Assembly (NCBI GenBank): GCA_902793325.1
Contig: CADBCY010000002.1
Coordinates: forward strand, 1 to 64,000
From: an uncultured Eubacteriales bacterium
GTDB lineage: Bacteria; Bacillota; Clostridia; Christensenellales; Aristaeellaceae
Reading direction: 5' to 3'
DNA: 64,000 nucleotides
A program made the translations under genes and the position numbers. The notes under the pieces were generated by a model. The model had not been told where the DNA came from and did not search any database. It saw only the letters and a program-made list of their open reading frames with translations. Below are positions 38,190 to 47,765 of the stretch, one piece after another (the stretch's first letter is position 1; every line of letters starts with the position of its first letter).

Positions 38190-39332
38190 CTATTGTTCTG
38201 CTTTCCATTCGTTCGCCAGCGCGCGCGCATTGGGGCTTTCCACCAGCACGCCCGGATGGGGCCCGGCGTTGGTGAAGCAGATGAAGCCAATCTGCGTCCC
38301 TACGGGCACCTTGCGCTCCAGGCTGTCCTGGATGCGCCGCCCCAGGATGTCCATGGTGGGGCGAAGCAGGCCCGCCGCGTCCAGGGCGTCCAGCGCGGCA
38401 TCGGTGGTGACGCACCGCAGGATCGTCCTCAGCAGCTCGATCTCCCCGCCGGCCTCCAGCGCGCAGGCGATCAGCGTCTCCATGCGCCCGTCCCCGTAGG
38501 CGGAATGGGTGTTGGACAGGTTGATGCCCAGCTTGACCAGCTTGCCGACGTGGCCCACCAGCAGTATGCGCTCAAAGCCATAGGACACCGCCGCCTCGAT
38601 GGCGTCGCCGATGAAGTTGCTGGTGCTGACCTGCCGCTGCATGGAGAGGCCCAGCCGCTCCCGCGCAAAGACCTCGCCGTAGTTGCCGGGGCACAGCAGC
38701 ACGCCCTTTGCGCCTCCGGCGCTGAGCACACTCAGCTCCAGCCGGATGGTGTCCACCAGCGCGGCATTGCTCATGGGCTCCACGATGCCCGTGGTGCCGA
38801 TGACGGAGATGCCGCCCTCAATGCCAATCCTGGGGTTGAACGTTTTGCCCGCCAGCGCGCGCCCGTCGGGAATGGAGATGATGATTTCCACGCCGCCCTC
38901 GTAGCCGTGGGCGTTGCAGGCCGCTTCCACCTGTTCCGCGATCATCCGGCGGGGCGTTGAATTGATGGCCGCCGCGCCGACGGGCTGGTCGAGCCCCTCC
39001 TTCGTCACACGGCCCACACCCTCGCCGCCGTCAATGACGACGCCCGCCGCGCAGCGGCGCGCCGTGGCGTAGACGAGGATGCCGTTGGTGATGTCCGGGT
39101 CGTCGCCGCTGTCCTTCTGTACGGCGCAGCGCGCGCAATCGCCATCGATGCGCGCGTCCAGGATCTCGAGCGTCAGCCGGATGCCCTTGGGCGTATCCAA
39201 CTCCACGGTCTCGACCGGCCGACCGGTCAGCAGCATTTCCGTCGCCGCCCGGGCCGCGCCGGCCGCGCAGGAACCGGTCGTATAGCCGCAGCGCATGGTC
39301 CGGCCGCCCTTGGTGATGTAATGGCGAAGCAT
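38190..39332 (-). CDS. cbiD: Cobalt-precorrin-5B C1-methyltransferase
   Basis: Methylates C1 during anaerobic (early-cobalt) corrin ring synthesis. RCGYTTGSCAAGAARAA start and GTTGIVEPMSNAAL are CbiD hallmarks. 380 residues. Start at 39332 follows GGGAGA. Although adjacent to the other cbi genes, it has its own upstream region of 94 bases with three operator-like repeats. Confidence 0.95.
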   Translation of the reverse strand: MLRHYITKGGRTMRCGYTTGSCAAGAARAATEMLLTGRPVETVELDTPKGIRLTLEILDARIDGDCARCAVQKDSGDDPDITNGILVYATARRCAAGVVIDGGEGVGRVTKEGLDQPVGAAAINSTPRRMIAEQVEAACNAHGYEGGVEIIISIPDGRALAGKTFNPRIGIEGGISVIGTTGIVEPMSNAALVDTIRLELSVLSAGGAKGVLLCPGNYGEVFARERLGLSMQRQVSTSNFIGDAIEAAVSYGFERILLVGHVGKLVKLGINLSNTHSAYGDGRMETLIACALEAGGEIELLRTILRCVTTDAALDALDAAGLLRPTMDILGRRIQDSLERKVPVGTQIGFICFTNAGPHPGVLVESPNARALANEWKAEQ

Positions 39333-39348
39333 GTTCTCTCCCAAAGTT

Positions 39349-39407
39349 ACAGACTTTAGTCTGTTATGCACAAACTTCGGTCTGTTTTATCATAGACTAT
39401 GGTCTGT
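39349..39407. promoter_or_regulatory. Triple operator array in front of cbiD
   Basis: Three 16-bp imperfect palindromes on the + strand: ACAGACTTTAGTCTGT (39349-39364), ACAAACTTCGGTCTGT (39370-39385), ATAGACTATGGTCTGT (39392-39407). Starts are 21 and 22 bases apart, i.e. two helical turns. They overlap possible promoter elements on the minus strand (TTGCAA, GATAAA). The same motif occurs twice at 14564-14595. Looks like a TetR- or MarR-type dimer operator; no regulator gene is adjacent. Confidence 0.65.
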
Positions 39408-39426
39408 ATTTGCAAAATCGATGACC

Positions 39427-40056
39427 CTATCGCCCCAGCATGTACATCAGGGCGTTGCAGATGGCCGCGGCCACGTTGCTGCCGCCCTTCCTGCCGCGCG
39501 CCACGATGTAGGGCACGTCCGCCGTCATGATGAGCTCCTTGGACTGCACCACGTTGACGAACCCCACCGGCACGCCGATCACGAGCCTCGGGTTCAGCCT
39601 GCCCTCCCGGATCAGCTCGTAAATGCGCACCAGCGCGGTGGGCGCGTTGCCGATGGCGAAGATCAGCGGCCGGTCGATCTCCGCAGCCTTGTCCATGGCC
39701 GCCACGGCGCGGGTGGTGCCGTTGGCCGCGGCCCGCTCCGCCACGTCCGGGTCGGCGATGAAGCAGCGCGCCTCACCGCCGTGGCTCGCCAGCGCCTTTT
39801 TGTTGATGCCGGACATCGCCATGGTGGTATCGGTGACGATGAGCGCCCCCTCGCGAATGGCCGCGAGCGCCTTGTCCAGCACGCCCTCGGAGAAGCATAG
39901 GTTGTCGGCGTAGTCGAAGTCCGCCGTGGTGTGGATCACCCGCTTGATGATCGGCGCGAGGGCTTCGTCGATGGGATGGGGCAGTTCCTCCGTAATGATC
40001 TCAAAGCTGCGCCGCTCAATCTCCATCGGCGCGACGCGCTCCAGCTCGATTTTCAC
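39427..40056 (-). CDS. cbiC: Cobalt-precorrin-8 methylmutase
   Basis: Moves a methyl group from C11 to C12 to give cobyrinate. 209 residues with DTTMAMSGINKKAL and FAIGNAPTAL, and the catalytic-His region VIHTTADFDYADNL. The first bases overlap the end of the cbiJET fusion (ATGA). Confidence 0.95.
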   Translation of the reverse strand: MKIELERVAPMEIERRSFEIITEELPHPIDEALAPIIKRVIHTTADFDYADNLCFSEGVLDKALAAIREGALIVTDTTMAMSGINKKALASHGGEARCFIADPDVAERAAANGTTRAVAAMDKAAEIDRPLIFAIGNAPTALVRIYELIREGRLNPRLVIGVPVGFVNVVQSKELIMTADVPYIVARGRKGGSNVAAAICNALMYMLGR

Positions 40057-42053
40057 GCTTCATCCTCCCCTTTCAGCCGCTGTAAAGTGGCGATGTAGAT
40101 GGGGTTCTGGCCGCTCATCAGGTGGTAGCGGCCCAGCGCCCGGCTGCGGGCAATGCTGAGTTGCACGACCTCGTCCACGTCGAAACGCTTCTCCCGCAGG
40201 AGGGCGGCCAGCTCGCCCACGGTCTCCAGCGCGATGGCGTTCACCACGATCCGCGCCGACGGGTTCTTCGCCAGTATGGCGGCGATGATTTCGCCCAGGT
40301 TGCCGGAGCTCCCGCCGATGAAGGCGTGCGTCGGCGCGGGCAGTTCCGCCAGCGCCTCCGGCGCCGTGCCGCGCACCACGGTCAGGTTGCGCAGGGCGAA
40401 CCGCTCGGCGTTCTGCCCGATCAGCGAAGCCGCGTCTTCCCGGCATTCCACGGCGTACACCCGGCCCTCCGGGCACAGCAGCGCCGCCTCCACGGACACC
40501 GAGCCCGTGCCGGCACCGACGTCCCAGAGCACCGCGTCCCGGGTGAGGCCGAGCTTGGCGATGGACAGCGCGCGCACCTCGCTCTTGGTCATGGGTACGG
40601 CGCGTTGCTCCCCGTCGCCCAACTGGCGCAGGAACGCCTCGTCCGGCAGCCCGATGGGCAGCGGGCTGCGCTCCGCGGGATGTTCCAGCAGGATGGCGCT
40701 CAGCGGCGCGCAGGCATAGTCGACGAGTTCCGCCGCCGTGCCGCGGGTGATCTTCTCGTCGGGATAGGACAGTCGCTCGCCGATCCCGACCCTGGCCGCG
40801 CCCATGCCCGCGGCGACGAGGTCGGCGCAGATGCGCTTCACCGCGTCGGCGCCGTCCATCAGCGCAAACACCTTGCCGTGCGCCTTCAGCTCGGGCACGA
40901 CGGAGCCCTCGCGGCCGTGCAGGGAGACGGCTTTCGCATCGTCCCAGGGCGTTTGCAGCCGGGCGCATAGCACCTGCAGGGAGCTGAGGCCGGGCACCAC
41001 GCGCACGCGATCCCCCTCCAGCAGCGGCAACAGCTTCTTCGTGCCGCTGTAGAAGCCGGAATCGCCGGACATCACCACCGCGAAGCGTCGGTACTCGGGG
41101 TGCGCCGCCATGCAGGCGACGATCTTCGCCGGGGCGATCTCCGTGAAGCCGGGCTTGCCGTAGCGCGCCACCGCCTCCAGCATCCTGGACGCGCCGATGA
41201 CGCAGTCGCACTGACGCAGGGCGCGGTCGGCCTCGCCGGTCAGCGTGTCCGGCGATCCCATGCCGATGCCGACCACGGCGACCTCCCGCGGGATCCTCAG
41301 GCGGTACCGGCGCGCGATCAGCGCCAGCGCCTCGGCAAAGCCCACGCCCGGGCGCTGCGCGGGGCGACCGATGACCACGCACTGCGCCCCCGCCTGCCGC
41401 GCCGCCGCCAGCTTGTCCCGGAAGCCGCCGCTGTCGCCCGAATCCTTGGTGACCAGATAGCTCGCGCGAACGCTGCGGAGCATCGCCACGTTCATCTCCA
41501 CGCTGAACGGCCCCTGCATCGCCAGGATGTGCGACGGCGGGAAGCCCGCTTCGGCGCAGGCGGCGATGGACGACGCCACCGGCAGCACGCGCACATAGAA
41601 CCGCTCGGCAAAGCCCTCCACCGCCGCGTAGGGCGCGAGCTCCTTGCTCCCTGTGGCCAGCAGCGCGTTGCCGGGGCGACCGGCCAGGTATTCCGCCGCG
41701 GCCTTCAGGGAATCCACGTACACGGCCTCCGCGTCCTCGGCATCCTCGCCCCGGTTCAGCCGCAAATACTCCGTGCCCGCGGCCTTGCAGGCGGCGAACA
41801 CGTGCTCCGAGACCTCGGTGGCGAAGGGATGGGTGGCGTCCACCACGAGGTCGAAGCGCCGTTCGCGGAACAGCGCCTCCATCTCCGCCCGGTCGAGCCG
41901 TCGCGCGGAGACCTCGATGTTGCCCGCCTCGGGGATCAGCGCCTCGCCGTAGGCCGTCGCCACGCAGGCATACACGCCGATCGGCTGGTTTTCCAGGCAT
42001 TCCGCCAGCCGCCGGCCCTCGGTCGTGCCCGCGAAAATGCAGATCTCAGACAT
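40053..42053 (-). CDS. cbiJET: Triple fusion CbiJ-CbiE-CbiT (precorrin-6A reductase/precorrin-6B methylases)
   Basis: One 666-residue protein with three enzymes of corrin synthesis in pathway order. Residues 1-255: CbiJ reductase (CIFAGTTEGRRLAE, VVDATHPFA). Residues 258-465: CbiE C5-methyltransferase (VVGIGMGSPDTLTGEA, MSGDSGFYSGTKKLL). Residues 480-666: CbiT C15-methyltransferase/decarboxylase (WDVGAGTGSVSVEAAL, GGSSGNLGEIIAA). CbiE-CbiT fusions (CobL) are known; adding CbiJ in front is less common. ATG at 42053 overlaps the end of cbiH. Confidence 0.92.
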   Translation of the reverse strand: MSEICIFAGTTEGRRLAECLENQPIGVYACVATAYGEALIPEAGNIEVSARRLDRAEMEALFRERRFDLVVDATHPFATEVSEHVFAACKAAGTEYLRLNRGEDAEDAEAVYVDSLKAAAEYLAGRPGNALLATGSKELAPYAAVEGFAERFYVRVLPVASSIAACAEAGFPPSHILAMQGPFSVEMNVAMLRSVRASYLVTKDSGDSGGFRDKLAAARQAGAQCVVIGRPAQRPGVGFAEALALIARRYRLRIPREVAVVGIGMGSPDTLTGEADRALRQCDCVIGASRMLEAVARYGKPGFTEIAPAKIVACMAAHPEYRRFAVVMSGDSGFYSGTKKLLPLLEGDRVRVVPGLSSLQVLCARLQTPWDDAKAVSLHGREGSVVPELKAHGKVFALMDGADAVKRICADLVAAGMGAARVGIGERLSYPDEKITRGTAAELVDYACAPLSAILLEHPAERSPLPIGLPDEAFLRQLGDGEQRAVPMTKSEVRALSIAKLGLTRDAVLWDVGAGTGSVSVEAALLCPEGRVYAVECREDAASLIGQNAERFALRNLTVVRGTAPEALAELPAPTHAFIGGSSGNLGEIIAAILAKNPSARIVVNAIALETVGELAALLREKRFDVDEVVQLSIARSRALGRYHLMSGQNPIYIATLQRLKGEDEA

Positions 42054-42783
42054 CACGGTACCCCCTGGGCGTGACCATCTTTCCGCCCAGCGCCTTCGTG
42101 TGGCTGTTGCCGACGAACACCGTGGTGAACATGTCCGCTTCGTAGTCCCGCAGCTCGGCCAGCGTCATCACCAGCGCCTCCTCGCCCTCCCGGCCGATGT
42201 TGCGCACCACGCCGCACACGCGATCCGGGGAGGCGTGCCGGAGCAGGATATCGCAGGCCCTCTGCAGGTAGTCCCTGCGCTTCATGCTGCTGGGGTTGTA
42301 GAGCGCGATGCAGAAATCGCCCTTCGCCGCGCAGTCGAGGCGGTTCTCAATGGTCTCCCACGGCGTCAGCAGGTCGCTGAGGCTGATGCAGCAGAAGTCG
42401 TGGGTCAGCGGCGCGCCCAGCCGCGCGGCGCCGGAGAGCGCCGCCGTCAGGCCGCCGACGACCTCCACCTCGACCGCCGCGTCTTGGCCGAGCAGCTCGT
42501 AGATGAGCCCCGCCATGCCGTACACGCCCGCGTCGCCGCTGCAGATCATGGCCACGTCCCGGCCATCGCGGGCGAGCGCCAGCGCCAGGCGGCATCGGTC
42601 GACCTCCTTCTTCATGGGCGTCGTATGGAATTCTTTTCCCGGGAAATGTTCCTTTACAAGATCCACGTACACGTGATAGCCCACGATGACGTCGCAGTCG
42701 TTCAGCGCGTTCACCGCGCGCAGCGTCATCTCCTCATAGGCGCCCGGGCCGATGCCCACCACTCGTATCCTCGCCAAATTCAA
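42046..42783 (-). CDS. cbiH: Cobalt-precorrin-3 C17-methyltransferase
   Basis: SAM-dependent methylation at C17 with ring contraction. 245 residues, with VVGIGPGAYEEMTLRA start, GDAGVYGMAG and NPSSMKRRDYL typical of CbiH/CobJ. The start lies 50 bases inside the end of cbiG, indicating coupling. Confidence 0.94.
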   Translation of the reverse strand: MNLARIRVVGIGPGAYEEMTLRAVNALNDCDVIVGYHVYVDLVKEHFPGKEFHTTPMKKEVDRCRLALALARDGRDVAMICSGDAGVYGMAGLIYELLGQDAAVEVEVVGGLTAALSGAARLGAPLTHDFCCISLSDLLTPWETIENRLDCAAKGDFCIALYNPSSMKRRDYLQRACDILLRHASPDRVCGVVRNIGREGEEALVMTLAELRDYEADMFTTVFVGNSHTKALGGKMVTPRGYRDV

Positions 42784-43795
42784 TCCCCCATTTCCTCTCC
42801 GCCACGGCGACGGTCACGCCGTTCAGGGCGGTCTTGCGCGCGATCAGCGTCCCGCCGGACGCCGCCGCGGCGCGCTCGCAGACGTTGTCAACGCCCACGG
42901 TATTTTGAACAAACTCCGATTTTGAGAAATCGCCCTCGACCTTCGCCAGTTCCTGCGCGCTGTAGAATCGAAGCGGCCAGCCGTGGGCCTCGCAGCAGGC
43001 GATCAGGCCCGGCTCGTCGGCCTTCACGTCGATGCTGGCCGCCTCCGCCACGGCCTCGAGGCTGAGGTCACAGCGGTCGAACACCGCCCGTATCGCCGCC
43101 TCGACGGCGGCCTGCGGCGTTCCCCGGCGGCAGCCCAGGCCCACGCAGAGCGCCCGGGGCGTCAACAGCAGCGTGTCCCGAAAGGGCTTGCGGTTGCGGA
43201 CGGAGACGCATATGCCCAGCTCGCCCTTCTCGCCCCAGACGAGCCCGTCGGGCAGCGCGATGCCGGGATCGGCGCGGTCGGCGCAAAACGGGATCTCCCG
43301 CGTCAGGATCTCCGCGGACACCCGCTTTGCAAGCGCCATGGAGCCGATGCGCATGCCCCGCTCCGCCGCCCAGGCGTCCACGGAAAAGCGCCCGTTGACA
43401 TCCGTGGCGGTGGTGACCACCGGGATCGCGCCCAGCGCCGCCCCCAGCCGGTTCGCCAGCCGGTTCGCGCCGCCGATGTGCCCCGACAGCAGCGAGATCA
43501 CAAACCGACCGCGCTCGTCCGCGCACAGCACCGCCGGGTCGCTCAGCTTGCTGGCGACGTGCGGCGCGACGGCGCGCACCGCGATGCCGCAGGCGCCGAC
43601 GAATATGAGCGCATCGCGGTGAAACAGCGCGCCGACCTCGTCGGGCAGAGTCCCATGATAGCCCTCGAAGCCGTCGCCAGCGAGCTTTTCCGGGGCCCGG
43701 TACAGCACCGCGTCGCCCGCTTCCTCGAGCAGCGCGCCGATCCTGCGCGCCGTGGCCTTGCCGCGCTCGGTAAAGGCGAATACGGCGGCGTTCAT
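42734..43795 (-). CDS. cbiG: Cobalt-precorrin-5A hydrolase
   Basis: Opens the delta-lactone and releases acetaldehyde in anaerobic corrin synthesis. 353 residues. The CbiG N-terminal region and central LLSGHIGGANRLANRLG and the C-terminal VGLGCRRGTP block (CobE-like) are present. The ATG at 43795 overlaps the cbiF stop. Confidence 0.93.
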   Translation of the reverse strand: MNAAVFAFTERGKATARRIGALLEEAGDAVLYRAPEKLAGDGFEGYHGTLPDEVGALFHRDALIFVGACGIAVRAVAPHVASKLSDPAVLCADERGRFVISLLSGHIGGANRLANRLGAALGAIPVVTTATDVNGRFSVDAWAAERGMRIGSMALAKRVSAEILTREIPFCADRADPGIALPDGLVWGEKGELGICVSVRNRKPFRDTLLLTPRALCVGLGCRRGTPQAAVEAAIRAVFDRCDLSLEAVAEAASIDVKADEPGLIACCEAHGWPLRFYSAQELAKVEGDFSKSEFVQNTVGVDNVCERAAAASGGTLIARKTALNGVTVAVAERKWGIEFGEDTSGGHRPGRL

Positions 43796-44547
43796 TGCTC
43801 GGCCTGCCGGAACTCGGTGGTGAAGGTGGGATCGTAGAGCTTCGAGCGGTCGTACACGTCGCCCAGGAAGCCGCCCACCACGATGAGGGAGGTCTTCGTG
43901 AGGCCGTTTGCCGTCACGGTCTCCGCCAGGTTTTTCAGCCTGCACCGATAGATGCGCTGGTCCGGCCAGGTGGCCTTGTATACGATGGCCGCCGGGGTTT
44001 CGGGGTCATAGCCGCCCTCGACGAGCTGGTCCTGCACGCTCTGCGCCAGCGACGTGCTCAAAAACAGCACCATGGTGGACCTGTGCTGCGCAAAGGATCG
44101 TATGGATTCGCGCTCCGGCACTGGCGTGCGGCCCGCCGCGCGCGTGATGATGACCGACTGGCTGACGTCCGGCAGCGTATACTCCGCCTTCAGCGCCGCC
44201 GCCGCGCCGCAGAAGGCGCTGACGCCGGGGCAGACGTCGTATTCGATGCCCAGCTTTTCCAGCTCGTCGAACTGCTCGCGCACCGCGCCGAAGATGCTGC
44301 TGTCGCCGGTATGCAGGCGCACGGTGGTCTTGCCCGCCGCCTCCGCGGCCTTAATGACCTCCAGCACGTCCTCCAGGGTCATCGTCGCACTGTCGTGGAT
44401 TTCGCAATCCTTCCGGGCGTATTGCAGCACGTCGGGGTTCACCAGCGAACCGGCGTAGATGATCACGTCCGCCTCGCCCAGTAGTCTCGCCCCGCGCACG
44501 GTGATGAGATCCACCGCGCCGCTGCCCGCGCCAACAAAATGCACCAT
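43792..44547 (-). CDS. cbiF: Cobalt-precorrin-4 C11-methyltransferase
   Basis: SAM-dependent C11 methylation. 251 residues; starts MVHFVGAGSGAVDLITVRGA and contains HTGDSSIFGAVREQ and PGVSAFCGAAAALKAE. First gene of the cbi operon (FGH-JET-C, then D). GGGGAG lies upstream; the frame is open ten codons earlier without a ribosome site. Confidence 0.95.
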   Translation of the reverse strand: MVHFVGAGSGAVDLITVRGARLLGEADVIIYAGSLVNPDVLQYARKDCEIHDSATMTLEDVLEVIKAAEAAGKTTVRLHTGDSSIFGAVREQFDELEKLGIEYDVCPGVSAFCGAAAALKAEYTLPDVSQSVIITRAAGRTPVPERESIRSFAQHRSTMVLFLSTSLAQSVQDQLVEGGYDPETPAAIVYKATWPDQRIYRCRLKNLAETVTANGLTKTSLIVVGGFLGDVYDRSKLYDPTFTTEFRQAEQ

Positions 44548-44582
44548 AATGAGCACGCTCCCCTTCGTTGAATTCATCTTTC

Positions 44583-44611
44583 ATATTATCACAGTGCCGG
44601 ATGCCTGTCAA
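44583..44611 (-). promoter_or_regulatory. Promoter of the cbiF operon
   Basis: TTGACA (44606-44611), 17-base spacer, TAATAT (44583-44588) on the minus strand. The leader is only about 30 bases, so there is no room for a B12 riboswitch. Confidence 0.85.
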
Positions 44612-44624
44612 TGCAAAACGCGCC

Positions 44625-44653
44625 TTGACGGGCGCGCGGCGGCTTGCTATAAT
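44625..44653 (+). promoter_or_regulatory. Promoter of the Nudix gene
   Basis: TTGACG (44625-44630), 17-base spacer, TATAAT (44648-44653), divergent from the cbi promoter with about 14 bases between the two -35 elements. Confidence 0.87.
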
Positions 44654-44676
44654 GCCGTTGTGAAGGAGATGAAACC

Positions 44677-45303
44677 ATGCGTTCAGACGATCGGTGGCTG
44701 GAGTGGGTCAAGGAGCTGCAGGCGCTCTCCCAGTCGGCGCTGGCCTATTGCAAAGACGTGTACGACATCGAGCGCTTCCGCCGCATCCGCGAAATCTCCG
44801 CCTGCATGATGGCCAGCCTCACCGAGCTTCCGCTGGAGCGGGTGCGCGCGCTGTTCACGGCCGAAAGCGGCTACCAGACGCCCAAGCTGGACACCCGCGC
44901 GGCGATCATCCGGGACGGCAGGATCCTGCTCGCGCAGGAAAACAGCGGCCTGTGGGCCATCCCCGGGGGCTGGTGCGACGCCGACCGTTCCATCGCGGAA
45001 AACGTCGTGAAGGAGGCTTTCGAGGAGACCGGCGCGACGGTGCGCCCCATAAGGCTGATCGCGCTGCTGGACCGAAACCGCCACCTCACCCCGCCCTACG
45101 TCTGCGAGATCACCACCGCGATGATGCTTTGCGAGTACCTCGGCGGATCGTTCCGGCCGAATCCCGAGACCGTCGGCAGCCGCTTCTTTACGCTGGAGGA
45201 GGCCGTAAAGCTGCCCCTCGCCACCGGCAAGACCTGCGTGGAGTACCTGGAGCTGTGCTTCCGCGCCGCCGCCGACGGGCGCTGGCAGCCGATCGTCGAT
45301 TGA
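44677..45303 (+). CDS. Nudix hydrolase with N-terminal Nudix_N domain
   Basis: Hydrolyses nucleoside-diphosphate-linked compounds, probably ADP-ribose-like. 208 residues. An N-terminal helical domain (residues 1-60, WLEWVKELQALSQSALAYC) is of the type seen in YjhB-like ADP-ribose pyrophosphatases. The Nudix box follows at about residues 90-115 (IPGGWCDADRS...KEAFEETGA); the usual Arg before Glu is Lys. AAGGAG lies upstream. Monocistronic. Confidence 0.88.
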   Translation: MRSDDRWLEWVKELQALSQSALAYCKDVYDIERFRRIREISACMMASLTELPLERVRALFTAESGYQTPKLDTRAAIIRDGRILLAQENSGLWAIPGGWCDADRSIAENVVKEAFEETGATVRPIRLIALLDRNRHLTPPYVCEITTAMMLCEYLGGSFRPNPETVGSRFFTLEEAVKLPLATGKTCVEYLELCFRAAADGRWQPIVD

Positions 45304-45375
45304 TATTCGGACCGCCTGCGCCGCAGCCCGGGAAACCTTCATGGCATGAAAGGCTCATGTACCATCCGCGTCCAA

Positions 45376-45417
45376 ACGAAAATCCCGCCCGTCGGACAGC
45401 CTCCGGCGGGCGGGATT
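45376..45417 (-). terminator. Terminator of the HD gene
   Basis: An 11-bp stem AATCCCGCCCG/CGGGCGGGATT (45381-45391 with 45407-45417) followed by TTTTCGTTT on the minus strand; may also end the Nudix transcript. Confidence 0.78.
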
Positions 45418-45420
45418 CGT

Positions 45421-46407
45421 CTATTCTCCGAGCACCCAGTAATCCTGCGATTCGGCGAGGAACGCCGCCAGCGCGTCGCCGAAATCCGGGAACAGCGCGG
45501 AGGCGCGGCCCACGTCCCGGACCATGGGGTCGATGCAGCGCTTCTTGGCGGGAATCTTCATCCAGCCCGCCGCGCCGTCGGGCGCCTCCGACCGGCGGGT
45601 GGCGCGCATGGCACAGTAGTCGCGCCAGCGGTCCGCCCAGTCGCGGTGGCGGCAGAGCTTGTCCAGCAGCCGGGGTTCGGTGCCCATGAAGTCGTCCTCC
45701 GACAGCACGCCCGCCGCCACCGCGTCCCGGAGCAGATTTGCCAACGCCTGCATGGCGTAGCGGTCGGCGTCGCTCACGTAAACGCGGCTGCACCTGAGCG
45801 CGTCCAGCGCGAAGCCGCGGGCACGCGCGGGGCTTCGGAACATCAGCTCTTGCTCGCCCGCCTCGTTTTCGCCCACGGCGAGATCCGCGTAGTACGCCGC
45901 GACATCGTCCCGGAAGCGATAGCCGAAGTTTACCAGGTTGCCCAGCGTGTACTCCAGCCGGTCGGCGGACAGCCGCGGGGTGTCGTTGTCGGCGATGGGA
46001 TAGCGATGATAATCGCACACGTCCGACGTGCGCAGGCCCATGGCGCTCAGCGCTGTCTGCAGCTCCATGCTCTCGTCGATGATCCGCGTCGTGCCCGCCT
46101 CGGTGGCCTCCTGTCGCAGGTAATCGCCCTTCAGAAAGTCGATCACGTGCGCGAAGGTCGGCGAGGCCACGTCGTGCAGCAGGCCCGCCATTGCCTGCTT
46201 CGGGTCGCGGGTGAAGCGCCAGACGATGGCCGCGACGCCCAGGCTGTGCTCCCACCGGCTGTAGGGCGCGAGGGCGCCGAGCATGGGAAAGGACGTGTAT
46301 TCGCAGCCGCAGTTCATGCCCACTTCCTTCAGCCGCCGCAATGGCGGTGCCTCCGCGGCGCGGCACAGGAAGTCCGGCAGTTCCCCGTAGCATTCCAGCA
46401 TGTTCAT
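45421..46407 (-). CDS. HD-domain phosphohydrolase
   Basis: Metal-dependent HD hydrolase of 328 residues. The pattern is H...HD...D: SRWEHSLGVAAIVWRF and AGLLHDVASPTFAH. Resembles bacterial HD proteins related to dGTPase/YfbR or eukaryotic HDDC groups; substrate unknown. Start at 46407 follows GGGAGG by five bases. Downstream of the 2-oxoacid oxidoreductase genes in the same direction with a gap of 76 bases, so it could share their transcript. Confidence 0.82.
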   Translation of the reverse strand: MNMLECYGELPDFLCRAAEAPPLRRLKEVGMNCGCEYTSFPMLGALAPYSRWEHSLGVAAIVWRFTRDPKQAMAGLLHDVASPTFAHVIDFLKGDYLRQEATEAGTTRIIDESMELQTALSAMGLRTSDVCDYHRYPIADNDTPRLSADRLEYTLGNLVNFGYRFRDDVAAYYADLAVGENEAGEQELMFRSPARARGFALDALRCSRVYVSDADRYAMQALANLLRDAVAAGVLSEDDFMGTEPRLLDKLCRHRDWADRWRDYCAMRATRRSEAPDGAAGWMKIPAKKRCIDPMVRDVGRASALFPDFGDALAAFLAESQDYWVLGE

Positions 46408-46483
46408 AGGCACCTCCCAACGATCATCGCCGTTCAACGAAGGACAGGCATGGCGCTGCCATGCCTGTCCCTTCCTTTCCGAA

Positions 46484-47020
46484 TTATTCCGGCTTCCAGG
46501 TGTGGAACGCCTGCTTGTTCAGGTCCAGCAGGGCGGCCTTGCGGCCGGAGAAGGTCTTCTCCATGATCTTGTAGATCATCTCCACCGGCACCACGTTGGT
46601 GGTTCGCACCAGCGCGCCCAGCATCACCACGTTCGCCGTGCGGGCGTTGCCCAGCTGCATGGCGAGGTCGTTTGCGGGAACGTTGTAGACGTTGATGTCC
46701 GTGCGAGTGGGCTTCTGCTCGATGAGCGAGGTGTTCACGAACAGGTTGCCGCCGGGCTTGACCATGCCTTCGAACTTGATCAGCGAGGGCAGGTTCATCA
46801 CCACCAGGTTGTCCGCCTCGTAGATCAGCGGGCAGCTCACGGGCTTCTCCGGGCTGATTACCACGGTGCAGTTGGCGGTGCCGCCGCGCATCTCCGGGCC
46901 GTAGGAGGGCAGCCACGTGGCGTTCATGTCCGCGTACATGGCGGCGTAGGTCACCATCTGGCCCATGGTCAGCACGCCCTGGCCGCCGGAACCGGCAAAA
47001 AACAGCTTGTTGGTCGGCAT
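46484..47020 (-). CDS. 2-oxoacid:ferredoxin oxidoreductase, gamma subunit
   Basis: Subunit of a heterotetrameric enzyme that oxidises a 2-oxoacid plus CoA to acyl-CoA, CO2 and reduced ferredoxin. 178 residues, with GSGGQGVLTMGQMV start and YGPEMRGGTANCTV, typical of the gamma domain (VorC/KorC). One base from the beta gene. Confidence 0.92.
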   Translation of the reverse strand: MPTNKLFFAGSGGQGVLTMGQMVTYAAMYADMNATWLPSYGPEMRGGTANCTVVISPEKPVSCPLIYEADNLVVMNLPSLIKFEGMVKPGGNLFVNTSLIEQKPTRTDINVYNVPANDLAMQLGNARTANVVMLGALVRTTNVVPVEMIYKIMEKTFSGRKAALLDLNKQAFHTWKPE

Positions 47021-47021
47021 A

Positions 47022-47761
<740 letters not shown>

Positions 47762-47765
<4 letters not shown>

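Noticed and set aside
38089-44660. Cobalamin riboswitch for the cbi genes
   Set aside because: The cbiF leader is about 30 bases and the cbiD upstream region holds palindromes without the B12-box core.
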